Shown here: piece after piece, positions 45,635 to 54,249 of the stretch | How positions within the stretch are numbered: position 1 is the stretch's first letter | Layout of the letters: each line of letters starts with the position of its first letter | Assembly: GCF_002843175.1 (NCBI RefSeq) | Contig: NZ_PJEO01000043.1 | Coordinates: forward strand, 20,876 to 84,875 | Source: Confluentibacter flavum | GTDB taxonomy: Bacteria > Bacteroidota > Bacteroidia > Flavobacteriales > Flavobacteriaceae | Direction of reading: 5' to 3' | DNA length: 64,000 nucleotides | Notes under the pieces: model-generated | What the model was told of the DNA's origin: nothing | Databases searched by the model: none | The model's input: the letters and a program-made list of their open reading frames with translations, nothing else | Translations under genes and position numbers: made by a program

Positions 45635-46795
45635 TTATTGATTGGCAATTTTAACGGTTTGGCCATCTTTAACACTTCGAGCACCTTCTTTAATGATTTC
45701 TGTATCATCATCAATACCACTCAATACTTCTATGACATCGCCCTGTGTTTTTCCTGTTTTTATAATAATCCTGTTAGCCAGAGCTTTATTAGTATCTTTG
45801 CTTTCTATAACATAGATATACTGCTCTCCACTGGCATTTTCAGAAATAATATTTTGAGGTATAAGAATTGCTTTGCTGTTTGTATAATCATTTATTTTAA
45901 GCTTTGCAGTAAGATTTGGCTTAATCAATTTATCTGCATTAGGAACAGCAACTTCAATTTTAAATGTTCTATTGGCTGGATTAATAAAATTACCCGCTTG
46001 TCTTATTTTACCTTCTATGGTTTTACCTAATGCAGGAAATTCAATTTGCACGTTTTTACCTATAACCACATCCCTTATGTAATTTTCGGGCACGTCTGTT
46101 TCAATATACATATCGTCTAAATTAACCATACGGATTATTGGTGATTGTGGCGCCACCACGCTTCCTTGTTCTATCATTACATCATCTACAATTCCAGAAA
46201 ACGGTGCTCGTAACGAGTTTTTTGCAAGTTGGCTTTTTAACTGATTAACAGTTTGCTCTTGCGATTCGAAACTTGATTTAGCTTGCAAATACTGAATTTC
46301 ACTACCTATTTTTTGTTCCCACAAACGTTTTTGACGTTCAAAAGTTGTTTTTGCAAGATCTGATTGAATTTGAAGTTGTGCCAATTGTTGACTCAACCCA
46401 CCATCATCAATAGTCGCCAATAATTGTCCTTTAGCAACTTTGTCGCCTTCTTTTACATACACTTTATTTAAAATTCCCTGTGTTTCTGGATAAATTACAA
46501 TATTCTGTTTAGTGTCTACGCTTCCTTGAAGTTCTAGATAATGATCAAATAGCTCCGATTTAGACGTAAAAGTGGTCACCAAAGGCAAGTTTTTTTCAGG
46601 ATCCAGTTCATGGATTTTATCGTCGAGCAACTTTATTTCTTGCAGTAACTGATGTTGTTGGTTTACAAGAGCCTCTCTTTTGGCTTTAATTTTAACCTCA
46701 TCATTGGTTGCTATGACATCTGCAGCTGTTTCTTTTTTATCACCACAAGAGATAATAGTAAAGAAAAATAATAGTAAATATATGATTTGTTTCAT
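45635..46795 (-). CDS. RND efflux periplasmic adaptor lipoprotein (AcrA/MexA-type)
   Basis: 386 residues with lipobox IISCG (lipid cysteine near residue 17), a short coiled coil at about 35-65, lipoyl-like half motifs (GILNKVYVKEGDKVAKGQLL and LRAPFSGIVDDVMIEQGSV) separated by a helical hairpin, then beta-barrel domains. It connects permease and TolC-type exit duct. Spaced 20 bases from tolC and 9 bases from the permease gene. Confidence 0.93.
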   Translation of the reverse strand: MKQIIYLLLFFFTIISCGDKKETAADVIATNDEVKIKAKREALVNQQHQLLQEIKLLDDKIHELDPEKNLPLVTTFTSKSELFDHYLELQGSVDTKQNIVIYPETQGILNKVYVKEGDKVAKGQLLATIDDGGLSQQLAQLQIQSDLAKTTFERQKRLWEQKIGSEIQYLQAKSSFESQEQTVNQLKSQLAKNSLRAPFSGIVDDVMIEQGSVVAPQSPIIRMVNLDDMYIETDVPENYIRDVVIGKNVQIEFPALGKTIEGKIRQAGNFINPANRTFKIEVAVPNADKLIKPNLTAKLKINDYTNSKAILIPQNIISENASGEQYIYVIESKDTNKALANRIIIKTGKTQGDVIEVLSGIDDDTEIIKEGARSVKDGQTVKIANQ

Positions 46796-46815
46796 GGTCG
46801 TTTTTTTATTGTTGA

Positions 46816-48159
46816 TTAATGAGTTGTTGTATTTAAAACGGTTTCCAGCTCTGCCTTTTTGTTGATCACATCAAGCATGGCTTGCAAATATTCTTGTTGA
46901 GAACTGTATAGTTGAATTTGTGCTTGTCTAAGATCAAAACTAGAAGTTACACCTTCAAAAAACTTGGTCTGGTTTTTACTTTCGATGCGTTCCGCTAATT
47001 TTAAGTTCTGCTTTTTGTTTTCATATTCTTCTATGGACAATTGATAATCACTTTTTGAAGCTGCGATTTCAAGTTTTAGATTTTGCTCGGTTTGTGTTAA
47101 ATTCTCTTTAGATTTTTCAAGATTTATTTTAGCACGTTGGGTTGAAGCACTTCGTAGTCCGGAGCTAAAAATGGGAATGCTCATATTAACACCAAAAACC
47201 CCAAAACCATAATAAGGTTGATCACTGTCAAAAAAACTAAAGGTGTCGCTATATGATAAATATCCGCCAGAAAGCGAAGCGCTTAAGGTTGGAAGGGCTT
47301 TACTTTTTTCTAATTTCACAAGAAGTTCCTTTGATGTTTTATCATTTAAAGCAATTTTGTAATCTACATTTTCGTCAACTGATTCTTCAGCATTTAATAA
47401 ATCCAAATTAATATACTTCATGGTCAAGCTTTCTAGATTATCCGTAAGTTTTATTTGAGCATTAATATCGAGTCCTAAAGCAATATTTAGCATTTGGTAT
47501 GCTATTCTTTTTAATCGTTTTACATTGCTCAAATTACTTTCTACACCAGATAAGGTTATTTGTAATTGCTCTACACTTTCTTCTTCCTCTAAACCATTTT
47601 CAAAAATGGCGGTAATTTCTTTAAGATTCTTTTTTAATACATCCACATTTCGTTGTAAAATGTCTTCACTTTCGGTTGTAAGCAACACATTGCCATACGC
47701 GTTTATGATAGACTTCCTGACTTCCAAATCGGTTTTTTCTTTGGCATTTTTAGATATTTCCAAAAATACTTTTGTCGATTGCAGGCCAACCAAATAAGAA
47801 CCATCAAATAATAACTGGTTTAAAGTTGCTGTTGCATTAAAGTTTTGTTTTATTCCAAAATTAATAGCGGCATATTCTCCAGCAGGGCCTCCAAATGCCT
47901 CGGCTGGCACCACTTGTGTCTGTAACTTTAAAAAATCTTGATAGCTAGCATTTCCACTTATTTGTGGCAAACCTGTCGCTATAGTTTCCCATTTTTGCTT
48001 TTCTGCAGCCTGTATGTCCAATGCTGCATTTTTTACCGTTCTATTATGTTCCAACCCATAATTAATGGCGTCTTCCAAGGAAAAACTTTGGTTGCTTTCT
48101 TGAGCCAATATTATTGTGGAAATAAATAAACTAAAAATTAAAATTAGTTTTTGCTTCAT
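46816..48159 (-). CDS. TolC-family outer-membrane efflux protein
   Basis: 447 residues with a signal peptide (MKQKLILIFSLFISTIILAQ) and two outer-membrane-efflux repeats (SLEDAINYGLEHNRTVKNAA and a second near 290-430), the pattern of a trimeric alpha-barrel exit duct. Located 3 bases after the TetR gene, so translational coupling is likely. It supplies the outer-membrane channel for the neighbouring RND pump. Confidence 0.93.
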   Translation of the reverse strand: MKQKLILIFSLFISTIILAQESNQSFSLEDAINYGLEHNRTVKNAALDIQAAEKQKWETIATGLPQISGNASYQDFLKLQTQVVPAEAFGGPAGEYAAINFGIKQNFNATATLNQLLFDGSYLVGLQSTKVFLEISKNAKEKTDLEVRKSIINAYGNVLLTTESEDILQRNVDVLKKNLKEITAIFENGLEEEESVEQLQITLSGVESNLSNVKRLKRIAYQMLNIALGLDINAQIKLTDNLESLTMKYINLDLLNAEESVDENVDYKIALNDKTSKELLVKLEKSKALPTLSASLSGGYLSYSDTFSFFDSDQPYYGFGVFGVNMSIPIFSSGLRSASTQRAKINLEKSKENLTQTEQNLKLEIAASKSDYQLSIEEYENKKQNLKLAERIESKNQTKFFEGVTSSFDLRQAQIQLYSSQQEYLQAMLDVINKKAELETVLNTTTH

Positions 48160-48162
48160 GTT

Positions 48163-48768
48163 TTATGATTGATTTGATGTTATAAACTTGTTTAGTATTT
48201 GTAAGCCCTTATCGGTTACTATGGCTCTTAAATGGTATTCTAAATAGCTTTCCATTAAATAGTCCATACTAAAAATATTTTGTGGAAAAATGGTATCATC
48301 TTTTATGCCCGTCATCCCATTAAAATACATTCTCGAAATAAAATCTACATCAATATTAGGTCTGAACAATTGGGTGTCTATGCCATTTTGCAGACTTTGA
48401 CTTACAGAGCCATGCATTTTTTCGAATTGCTTTATTCTTAAAACCTCATATATTTGAGGATAATACTTTTTAAGTTGATATTGAGGTGACGATTTTTCGT
48501 TTTTCAAATGATGCATCACGAACATTTTTATATCGTATAACTGCTCTATAGGATTAAGCGATGTGTTGCAAATACCATCAATCCCTTCACATATACGACC
48601 AAAAAGCTCAAATGTTACAGCTTCAACCAGTTTTGTCTTATTTGCAAAATGTACGTATATGGTTTTTTTTGATATCCCCATTTCATTGGCAATATCATCC
48701 ATGGTAACACTTTTAAACCCTAGGGTTAAAAATAGTTCTGCGGATTTATTTATAATTTGTTCTCTCAT
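48163..48768 (-). CDS. TetR/AcrR-family regulator of RND operon
   Basis: 201 residues. The N-terminal helix-turn-helix (about 1-48, LTLGFKSVTMDDIANEMGIS, KKTIYVHFANKTKL) is a clear TetR domain, followed by an all-helical ligand domain. First gene of the efflux operon. An inverted repeat GGAAACT-N14-AGTTTCC (48792-48819) just upstream is a plausible autoregulatory operator. The ligand is unknown. Confidence 0.92.
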   Translation of the reverse strand: MREQIINKSAELFLTLGFKSVTMDDIANEMGISKKTIYVHFANKTKLVEAVTFELFGRICEGIDGICNTSLNPIEQLYDIKMFVMHHLKNEKSSPQYQLKKYYPQIYEVLRIKQFEKMHGSVSQSLQNGIDTQLFRPNIDVDFISRMYFNGMTGIKDDTIFPQNIFSMDYLMESYLEYHLRAIVTDKGLQILNKFITSNQS

Positions 48769-48791
48769 TTTGAAGGCGCAAAACTACAACA

Positions 48792-48826
48792 GGAAACTTT
48801 AAAAACCTAAATAGTTTCCAAAGTTT
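48792..48826 (-). promoter_or_regulatory. candidate TetR operator
   Basis: GGAAACT (48792-48798) and AGTTTCC (48813-48819) are inverted copies. A second pair, AAACTTT (48795-48801) and AAAGTTT (48820-48826), interlocks with them, 24 bases upstream of the tetR start codon. Confidence 0.45.
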
Positions 48827-48893
48827 TAAAATTTCTTAACATTTAATTAACTTTTAAAAATTTTAATATTGCGAATTCCATTATTTTTGCTTT

Positions 48894-49868
48894 ATGCTTT
48901 CAATAGAAAAATACCAACAAGAGTTTATTGAATATTTAAATAACTATTCAATTGTAAAAGAACCCAACGGACTTTATAGGCCCATTGAATATATTTTAAA
49001 CTTAGGAGGTAAAAGACTCAGGCCCGTTTTAACCTTAATGACTACCGAAATTTTTAATGGCGATTATAAAAAGGCTTTAAACGCAGCTTTGAGCATTGAG
49101 GTTTTTCATAATTTTTCCTTGGTTCATGATGATATTATGGACGATGCACCTTTGCGTCGTGGACAACAAACCGTGCATGAAAAATGGAACATCAATACAG
49201 GCATTCTCTCGGGCGATGCCATGCTGATTATGGCGTATCAATTGTTTGAAAATTATGAGCCTAACACCTTTCAAGCCCTGGCAAAATTATTTGGCAAAAC
49301 AGCGCTAGAGGTTTGTGAAGGCCAGCAATACGATGTGGATTTTGAAACTAGAAATGATGTTTCCATTCCAGAATATTTAAAAATGATTGAATATAAAACG
49401 GCCGTTTTGCTTGGTGCTGCTATGACAATGGGTGCTATTGTTGCTGGTGCTTCAGAAAAGGACCAACAGCACATTTATGAGTTTGGCAAGAATTTAGGGG
49501 TTGCTTTTCAGTTGCAAGATGATTATCTGGATGCATTTGGTGATCCAAAATCGTTTGGCAAACAAGTAGGTGGCGATATTATTGAAAATAAAAAAACGTA
49601 TTTATACCTAAAAGCTTTAGAGTTTGCCAAAGAAGCTGAAAAAACCTATTTATTAAAACTATTTAATGAAAAACCTATTGACAACCTTTTCAAAATAGAT
49701 CAAGTAAAAACGCTATTTTTAACAACAGGGTCGGCTGAAGCAAATCAAAAAGAAATTAGAAATTATACCAACAAGGCTTTTTCTGTTTTAAATGATTTAA
49801 ATATTTCGGAAGATAAAAAAGAGCTTTTAAAAGCCTTTGGGAATCAATTAATGAATAGAACTATATAA
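48894..49868 (+). CDS. polyprenyl (farnesyl/octaprenyl-type) diphosphate synthase
   Basis: 324 residues with both aspartate-rich motifs, DDIMDDAPLRRG (first) and DDYLDAFGD (second), plus GGKRLRPVLTLM. It condenses isopentenyl diphosphate units onto an allylic primer in the cytoplasm. Its precursor comes from the MEP pathway started by Dxs, also in this window. Chain length cannot be read safely. Its stop overlaps the start of the next gene (TAATG). Confidence 0.92.
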   Translation: MLSIEKYQQEFIEYLNNYSIVKEPNGLYRPIEYILNLGGKRLRPVLTLMTTEIFNGDYKKALNAALSIEVFHNFSLVHDDIMDDAPLRRGQQTVHEKWNINTGILSGDAMLIMAYQLFENYEPNTFQALAKLFGKTALEVCEGQQYDVDFETRNDVSIPEYLKMIEYKTAVLLGAAMTMGAIVAGASEKDQQHIYEFGKNLGVAFQLQDDYLDAFGDPKSFGKQVGGDIIENKKTYLYLKALEFAKEAEKTYLLKLFNEKPIDNLFKIDQVKTLFLTTGSAEANQKEIRNYTNKAFSVLNDLNISEDKKELLKAFGNQLMNRTI

Positions 49869-50218
49869 TGCAATTGCCAGCTACATTTGACGATTTGATT
49901 GTTGAAGCCAATCAATTAAATTTATACAAAAACTTAATTTTTCAGCTTAACAAAGATTTTAAATTAGCTAATATTGATTTAGATTTTCATGAAGACATAT
50001 TACCAACTAGTTTAAAATTTATACTTCACGAAACCATCTTTAATCTCATTCAAGAAAAATTTACAGATTACCTGAATCTGCTTTATATCATAGATGTGTC
50101 TGAAAAGCAAATAAAAGCTTTAGACGGCAATGATACACTCAAACTATCAGAAGATGTGTCGTTTTTAATATTAAAACGCGAATGGCAAAAGGTTTTTCTA
50201 AAAAATAAGTACAAATAA
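49868..50218 (+). CDS. unknown protein coupled to polyprenyl synthase
   Basis: 116 residues; soluble and mixed helical (ATFDDLIVEANQLNLYKNL, LIQEKFTDYLNLLYIIDVS). The ATG overlaps the TAA of the prenyl synthase gene by one base, so translation is probably coupled. No signal peptide, membrane segment or known motif is seen. The tight coupling suggests a common role, but this is inference. Confidence 0.75.
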   Translation: MQLPATFDDLIVEANQLNLYKNLIFQLNKDFKLANIDLDFHEDILPTSLKFILHETIFNLIQEKFTDYLNLLYIIDVSEKQIKALDGNDTLKLSEDVSFLILKREWQKVFLKNKYK

Positions 50219-50221
50219 ATT

Positions 50222-50265
50222 AAATAAGATAAATTTGTCCTATTTAAAAATATGTCTTATCTTTG
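50222..50265 (+). promoter_or_regulatory. promoter and 24-bp palindromic operator of the Rrf2 gene
   Basis: The palindrome at 50222-50245 has left half AAATAAGATAAA and right half TTTGTCCTATTT (10 of 12 positions symmetric). It overlaps the -33 TTTG (50234-50237). The -7 element TATCTTTG is at 50258-50265. A repressor bound here would block the promoter. Related sites lie upstream of ric and nirK. Confidence 0.7.
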
Positions 50266-50285
50266 TATCCAATTAAGTGAATAAT

Positions 50286-50720
50286 ATGTTTTCAAAAGCA
50301 TGCGAATATGGTATTAAAGCGTCTATTTTCATAGCGATAAACTCGTATGAAGGAAAGCGTGTTAGCCCAAAAGAAATAGCGAAAGAAATTAATTCTCCGC
50401 AGGCATTTACGGCAAAAATATTACAAGCTTTGGTAAGGCATAAGGTTATTAATTCTGTGAAAGGGGCTTATGGAGGTTTTGAAATTAACAAAAATGAACT
50501 TAAATACATTAACCTCTCCCAAATTGTTAAGGCCATTGATGGCGATAACATTTACAACGGATGCGGTTTAGGTTTAGATAAATGTGATGAAAACCATCCA
50601 TGCCCTGTCCACGAGAAATTTATAACCGTTAGAGACGAACTAAAACACATGTTAGAAAACACCAGTTTAGAAGAACTTGCCTTAGATATTAAATCGGGCG
50701 CTTCATTTTTAAAAGCTTAA
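50286..50720 (+). CDS. Rrf2-family regulator (NsrR/IscR-like)
   Basis: 144 residues from the ATG at 50286 (MFSKACEYGIKASIF); a GTG at 50277 is in frame but less likely. A winged helix-turn-helix (SPKEIAKEINSPQAFTAKIL) is followed by three cysteines in C-x6-C-x5-C spacing (CGLGLDKCDENHPC), the place where NsrR and IscR bind an Fe-S cluster. It probably senses NO or cluster status. A 24-bp palindrome covers its own promoter and recurs upstream of ric and nirK, so it is the best candidate regulator of this cluster. Confidence 0.9.
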   Translation: MFSKACEYGIKASIFIAINSYEGKRVSPKEIAKEINSPQAFTAKILQALVRHKVINSVKGAYGGFEINKNELKYINLSQIVKAIDGDNIYNGCGLGLDKCDENHPCPVHEKFITVRDELKHMLENTSLEELALDIKSGASFLKA

Positions 50721-50733
50721 AAAATTTAAATAT

Positions 50734-50757
50734 AAATAGGATAAAATTATCCGAAAT
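50734..50757 (+). promoter_or_regulatory. palindromic operator upstream of ric
   Basis: Left half AAATAGGATAAA, right half ATTATCCGAAAT (8 of 12 symmetric), 9 bases before the ric start codon. Same 24-base form as the sites at 50222 and 56597. Confidence 0.6.
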
Positions 50758-50766
50758 AAAACTATT

Positions 50767-51498
50767 ATGGAAACAATAAGTAAAAACACCCAAAAACAAA
50801 TAGGACAATTTGTTGCCGAAGATTTTAGAACCGCAGCAGTATTCTCAAAATATAAAATTGATTTTTGTTGCAATGGCAACAGAACGATTGAAGAAGCCTG
50901 CACGAAAAAAGGCATAGACAATAATATTTTAATAGATGAACTAGAAGCTGTTTTAAATTCTAAAACAGACCAAACCATAGACTATAAATCATGGCCTTTG
51001 GATTTATTGGCAGAGTATATCGAAAAAAAACACCATCGTTATGTAGAAGAGAAAACTCCGGTATTACGTCAGTTTTTAGATAAATTGTGTAAAGTCCATG
51101 GCGAAAGACATCCTGAATTATTTGAAATTAATGAGTTATTCATAGGTTGTTCAGGTGAACTTGCGTCACATATGAAGAAAGAAGAATTGATCCTTTTTCC
51201 GTTTGTTAAAAAAATGGTGAAAGCAAAATTAGAAAATAGCGCTGTACCATCGCCACCCTTTGGGACAGTTGAAAACCCAATCGCAACAATGATGCAAGAG
51301 CACGATAATGAAGGTGAGCGTTTTAGAAAAATAGCTGAGCTATCAAATAACTATGCGCCACCAGCCGATGCTTGTAACACATACACAGTCACATTTGCTA
51401 TGTTAAACGAGTTTGAACAAGATTTGCATTTACACATTCATTTAGAAAACAATATTTTATTCCCCGAAGTAATTAAATTAGAACAACAATTTGGTTAA
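50767..51498 (+). CDS. ric: iron-sulfur cluster repair di-iron protein RIC/ScdA/YtfE
   Basis: 243 residues: N-terminal ScdA domain (about 5-60, IGQFVAEDFRTAAVFSKYKIDFCC with the conserved CC) and a hemerythrin-like four-helix domain (His/Glu ligands in KKHHRYVEEKTP, HGERHPEL, HMKKEELILFP, MMQEHDNEGERFR and HLHIHLENNILFPE). It restores Fe-S clusters damaged by NO or oxidants. Directly follows the Rrf2 gene, with the shared palindrome in between. Confidence 0.93.
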   Translation: METISKNTQKQIGQFVAEDFRTAAVFSKYKIDFCCNGNRTIEEACTKKGIDNNILIDELEAVLNSKTDQTIDYKSWPLDLLAEYIEKKHHRYVEEKTPVLRQFLDKLCKVHGERHPELFEINELFIGCSGELASHMKKEELILFPFVKKMVKAKLENSAVPSPPFGTVENPIATMMQEHDNEGERFRKIAELSNNYAPPADACNTYTVTFAMLNEFEQDLHLHIHLENNILFPEVIKLEQQFG

Positions 51499-51525
51499 TA
51501 GCAATTTTTAACAATAGCTTCAATT

Positions 51526-51563
51526 AAAAAATCCAGAAAGACTTTTTGATTTTCTGGATTTTC
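51526..51563 (+). terminator. terminator of ric
   Basis: AAATCCAGAAA (51529-51539) / TTTCTGGATTT (51551-51561), loop of 11 bases, flanked by A and T runs, 28 bases after the ric stop. Confidence 0.75.
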
Positions 51564-51599
51564 TATGTTTATTGATGTACAACTTAAAGATAATTTATA

Positions 51600-52802
51600 A
51601 TGCCTAAAAAACTTGTTTTAGTCTGCTTGCTTAACTTTTTTATAGCAGCTGTTTTTGGGTTACTATTGCGGTATGCTTTTGTACAGCCCATAGAGTTTAA
51701 CTATCGATTTTTAACGCATGCCCATTCGCATGTTGCTATGTTGGGCTGGGTGTATTTAATGCTTTTTGCGCTCATAGTCCACTATTTTATTCCTAATAAA
51801 AAGCCTATTTATAATCGTTTGTTTTGGATAACCCAATTTGCCGTTGTTGGTATGTTATTTAGTTTTCCTTTTCAAGGGTATGCCGCGGTTTCCATTTCGT
51901 TTTCAACCTTGCATATTTTTTGTAGCTATTATTTTGCTTATTTAATTTTCAAACATCATAAAACCGAGAATAAAGTTACAAGTCATTTACTTAAAATGGC
52001 ACTAGCTTTTATGCTAGTATCTACTATTGGTGTCTGGTGTTTAGGTCCAGCGGTCGCTATGCTTGGGCAAGCATCGGCATTTTACCAAATAGCGATTCAG
52101 TTTTTTTTACATTTTCAATTCAACGGATGGTTTTTGTTGGCTGTTTTTGCTGTGTTTTTTCACAAGTTACAGCTTCAAGATTCCAAACAGTTTAGGTTGT
52201 TTTTCAAATTTTTAATCATAACAACCATTCTCACTTTTGCAATGCCCATAAACTGGTTTGCGCCACATAGTGTTCTGTTATGGGTTAACGGTCTTGGCGT
52301 TATCTGCCAATTAATAGCCCTATATTACTTTGTAATAATTGTAAAATCCCCGTTAAAAACATTAATCAATAAACAAGTGACTATTACTAAGTATATGTAT
52401 GGGTTTGCCTTGTTTTGTTTTGTGCTTAAGATTGTATTGCAATCGGCATCTTTAATTCCGGAAGTTTCGAACGTAGCATACCAACATAGAAATTTCGTCA
52501 TTGGGTTTATTCACTTAACCATGTTGGGTGTTATTTCTGGGTTTTTATTTGCATTTTTATTACAAAATAGTTTTATAAAACATTCTAAAACATTAACTTA
52601 CGGGATATATGCCTTTATCTTAGGGTTTGTATTGACAGAACTTATATTATTGATTCAAGGAGGCTTTTTTTACTTTGGAATAGGCCTCCTACCAAATTAT
52701 TACTTAATACTATTCTTATGCAGTATTTTATTGCCTTTGGGCATTGGATGCTTTATTTATAATATTTTAAACACTAAAAAAAATGTCCGAAAAACCACTT
52801 AA
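51600..52802 (+). CDS. 12-helix histidine-rich membrane protein, heme-copper-oxidase-subunit-I/NnrS-like
   Basis: 400 residues, about 12 membrane helices, no soluble domain. Histidines sit at helix positions as in heme-binding oxidases: H40/H42/H44 in FLTHAHSHVAMLGW, H171 in FFLHFQFNGW, H223 in FAPHSVLLW, and H296/H305 in YQHRNFVIGFIHLTMLG. The first segment resembles the second helix of heme-copper oxidase subunit I. The context (Rrf2, RIC, hemerythrin, NirK) suggests a role with NO. Its end overlaps the hemerythrin gene by 20 bases. Not a known NorB by length; function unproven. Confidence 0.75.
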   Translation: MPKKLVLVCLLNFFIAAVFGLLLRYAFVQPIEFNYRFLTHAHSHVAMLGWVYLMLFALIVHYFIPNKKPIYNRLFWITQFAVVGMLFSFPFQGYAAVSISFSTLHIFCSYYFAYLIFKHHKTENKVTSHLLKMALAFMLVSTIGVWCLGPAVAMLGQASAFYQIAIQFFLHFQFNGWFLLAVFAVFFHKLQLQDSKQFRLFFKFLIITTILTFAMPINWFAPHSVLLWVNGLGVICQLIALYYFVIIVKSPLKTLINKQVTITKYMYGFALFCFVLKIVLQSASLIPEVSNVAYQHRNFVIGFIHLTMLGVISGFLFAFLLQNSFIKHSKTLTYGIYAFILGFVLTELILLIQGGFFYFGIGLLPNYYLILFLCSILLPLGIGCFIYNILNTKKNVRKTT

Positions 52803-53241
52803 ACGTCACAAAGCATTACAACCTTTAAGCAGAGAGCATCACCATGGTTTATTATTATCATGGAAAATTAGAGCAGGCTTTAGTAAAAATATAGAACCAG
52901 AACGCATCAAGATTTATGCTGATTGGTTTTTTAAAACGCATTTAATGCCACATTTTGAAATGGAAGAACAGTATGTTTTTTCGGTTTTAGAACCAAATAA
53001 TGAGCTTGTTAAAAAAGCATTAGCAGACCATAAACTTTTAAGGCGTTTGTTTGCAGATGACGACATAGAAATGGCTTTAAGTAAGATTGAAGAAGTGCTA
53101 GATAAACATATTCGATTTGAAGAACGCATTTTGTTTCCAGAAATTCAAAAAGTGGCAACCGAATTGCAATTGATTGAAATAGAAAAAATTCACCAGGAAA
53201 CTGATTTTTTAGATAAGCTGGATGATGAATTTTGGAAATAA
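52783..53241 (+). CDS. hemerythrin-domain protein
   Basis: 152 residues, a single four-helix hemerythrin-like domain: LSREHHHGLLLSWKIR, HLMPHFEMEEQYVF, LADHKLLRRLF and DKHIRFEERILFPEI supply the His/Glu di-iron ligands. Probably cytoplasmic, binding O2 or NO or sensing iron or oxygen. Its start lies 20 bases inside the preceding membrane-protein gene, a strong sign of coupled translation and shared function. Confidence 0.88.
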   Translation: MSEKPLKRHKALQPLSREHHHGLLLSWKIRAGFSKNIEPERIKIYADWFFKTHLMPHFEMEEQYVFSVLEPNNELVKKALADHKLLRRLFADDDIEMALSKIEEVLDKHIRFEERILFPEIQKVATELQLIEIEKIHQETDFLDKLDDEFWK

Positions 53242-53360
53242 ACGACTAGGGACTGGAAGTTAAGTCTTCCAGATTTTGGGACTTAATTTATTAGCCACGA
53301 ATTACACAAATTCACACAAATTAATTCGTGTTTAAAAGTATTTAAGACCAATAAAATTCT

Positions 53361-54074
53361 TTAAGGTGTTACTTCCATAATAGACGCTATGGTTTCTTTA
53401 TTATCAACTCCCAAGCCTTCTTGTTGGTGCTTTAATTCGCCTTGCGGATTGAATACAGAAATGATGTTGGAATGAGAAAAATCTATTGGTGAAATTTCTT
53501 TGTATTTTACAGATAACACATTGGCGAACTCCCGAACACCACTTTCGGTTCCTTGTAAAAAAGTCCAATGCGCGTCGTCCATGAAGTTTTCTTTGGCAAA
53601 GGCCTTCAGTTTTTCAGGAGTGTCGGTTTCTGGGTCGATGCTTACCATAACAAACTGAATCTTTTTTATTTTTTTATCGGGAATTTGAGATTCAATGTTG
53701 CGCATATCGGCAACCAATCGTGGGCAAGCTGCTTTACATGATGTGTAAATCATGACCATAACCAAAGTCTTTCCTTTTAAATCTTTAAGTTGAATAGCCT
53801 CCCCTTCTTCGTTATGCCACATAGACGTTAAATTGAAAATGGATTCTTCTGAAATATCGTCATCATCTGCCAATTTGGAGTTATTTTCAACAAGAGCCAA
53901 ATCCATTTTACAAATAGGGCAACTTCCTTTTTCTCCATACGTTTTATCACCTTCACATTGCATAGGGCATTGATAAACCTCAGTAGTGTTGGCTTTTGAC
54001 TTTTTATCAGAGTTGCAACTTTGAAATGCTACAAAAATCAGCAACACAACCATTATATATTTAAGCGTTTTCAT
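53361..54074 (-). CDS. SCO1/SenC copper chaperone with N-terminal metal-binding domain
   Basis: 237 residues: lipobox FQSC (lipid cysteine about 20), a small heavy-metal-binding domain (about 33-60, YQCPMQCEGDKTYGEKGSCP, ICKMDLAL), then a SCO thioredoxin fold with the copper-binding TSCKAACPRL (CxxxC) and its partner His in FSHSNIISVF. SCO proteins deliver copper to cupredoxin-type centres. It lies downstream of nirV-nirK on the same strand, so it probably supports copper loading of NirK or a terminal oxidase. Confidence 0.9.
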   Translation of the reverse strand: MKTLKYIMVVLLIFVAFQSCNSDKKSKANTTEVYQCPMQCEGDKTYGEKGSCPICKMDLALVENNSKLADDDDISEESIFNLTSMWHNEEGEAIQLKDLKGKTLVMVMIYTSCKAACPRLVADMRNIESQIPDKKIKKIQFVMVSIDPETDTPEKLKAFAKENFMDDAHWTFLQGTESGVREFANVLSVKYKEISPIDFSHSNIISVFNPQGELKHQQEGLGVDNKETIASIMEVTP

Positions 54075-54249
54075 CTGTTTATATTTAGCCCCCTAACCCC
54101 CAAAGGGGGACTCATACTGGTTTTAAGGGTTCTGTTTGTTATTTTAATTCTTAATTCTGGTTATTCAGTTAATTGTTAATTCTTAACCCTTGGTTAGACT
54201 CTTAACCCATAATTCATAACTCATAACTCTTAACTCTTAACTCTTCCGG
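54075..54249. repeat. intergenic simple-repeat spacer before SCO gene
   Basis: A hairpin CCCCC-AAA-GGGGG (54097-54109) followed by many degenerate TTAACTC/TTAATTC units (about 54140-54245). No ORF of note apart from the small ORF described at 54250-54300. Confidence 0.6.

Noticed and set aside
54075..54249. Possible tRNA or small RNA in the spacer
   Set aside because: Only simple TTAACTC-type repeats and a C/G hairpin; no cloverleaf could be drawn.
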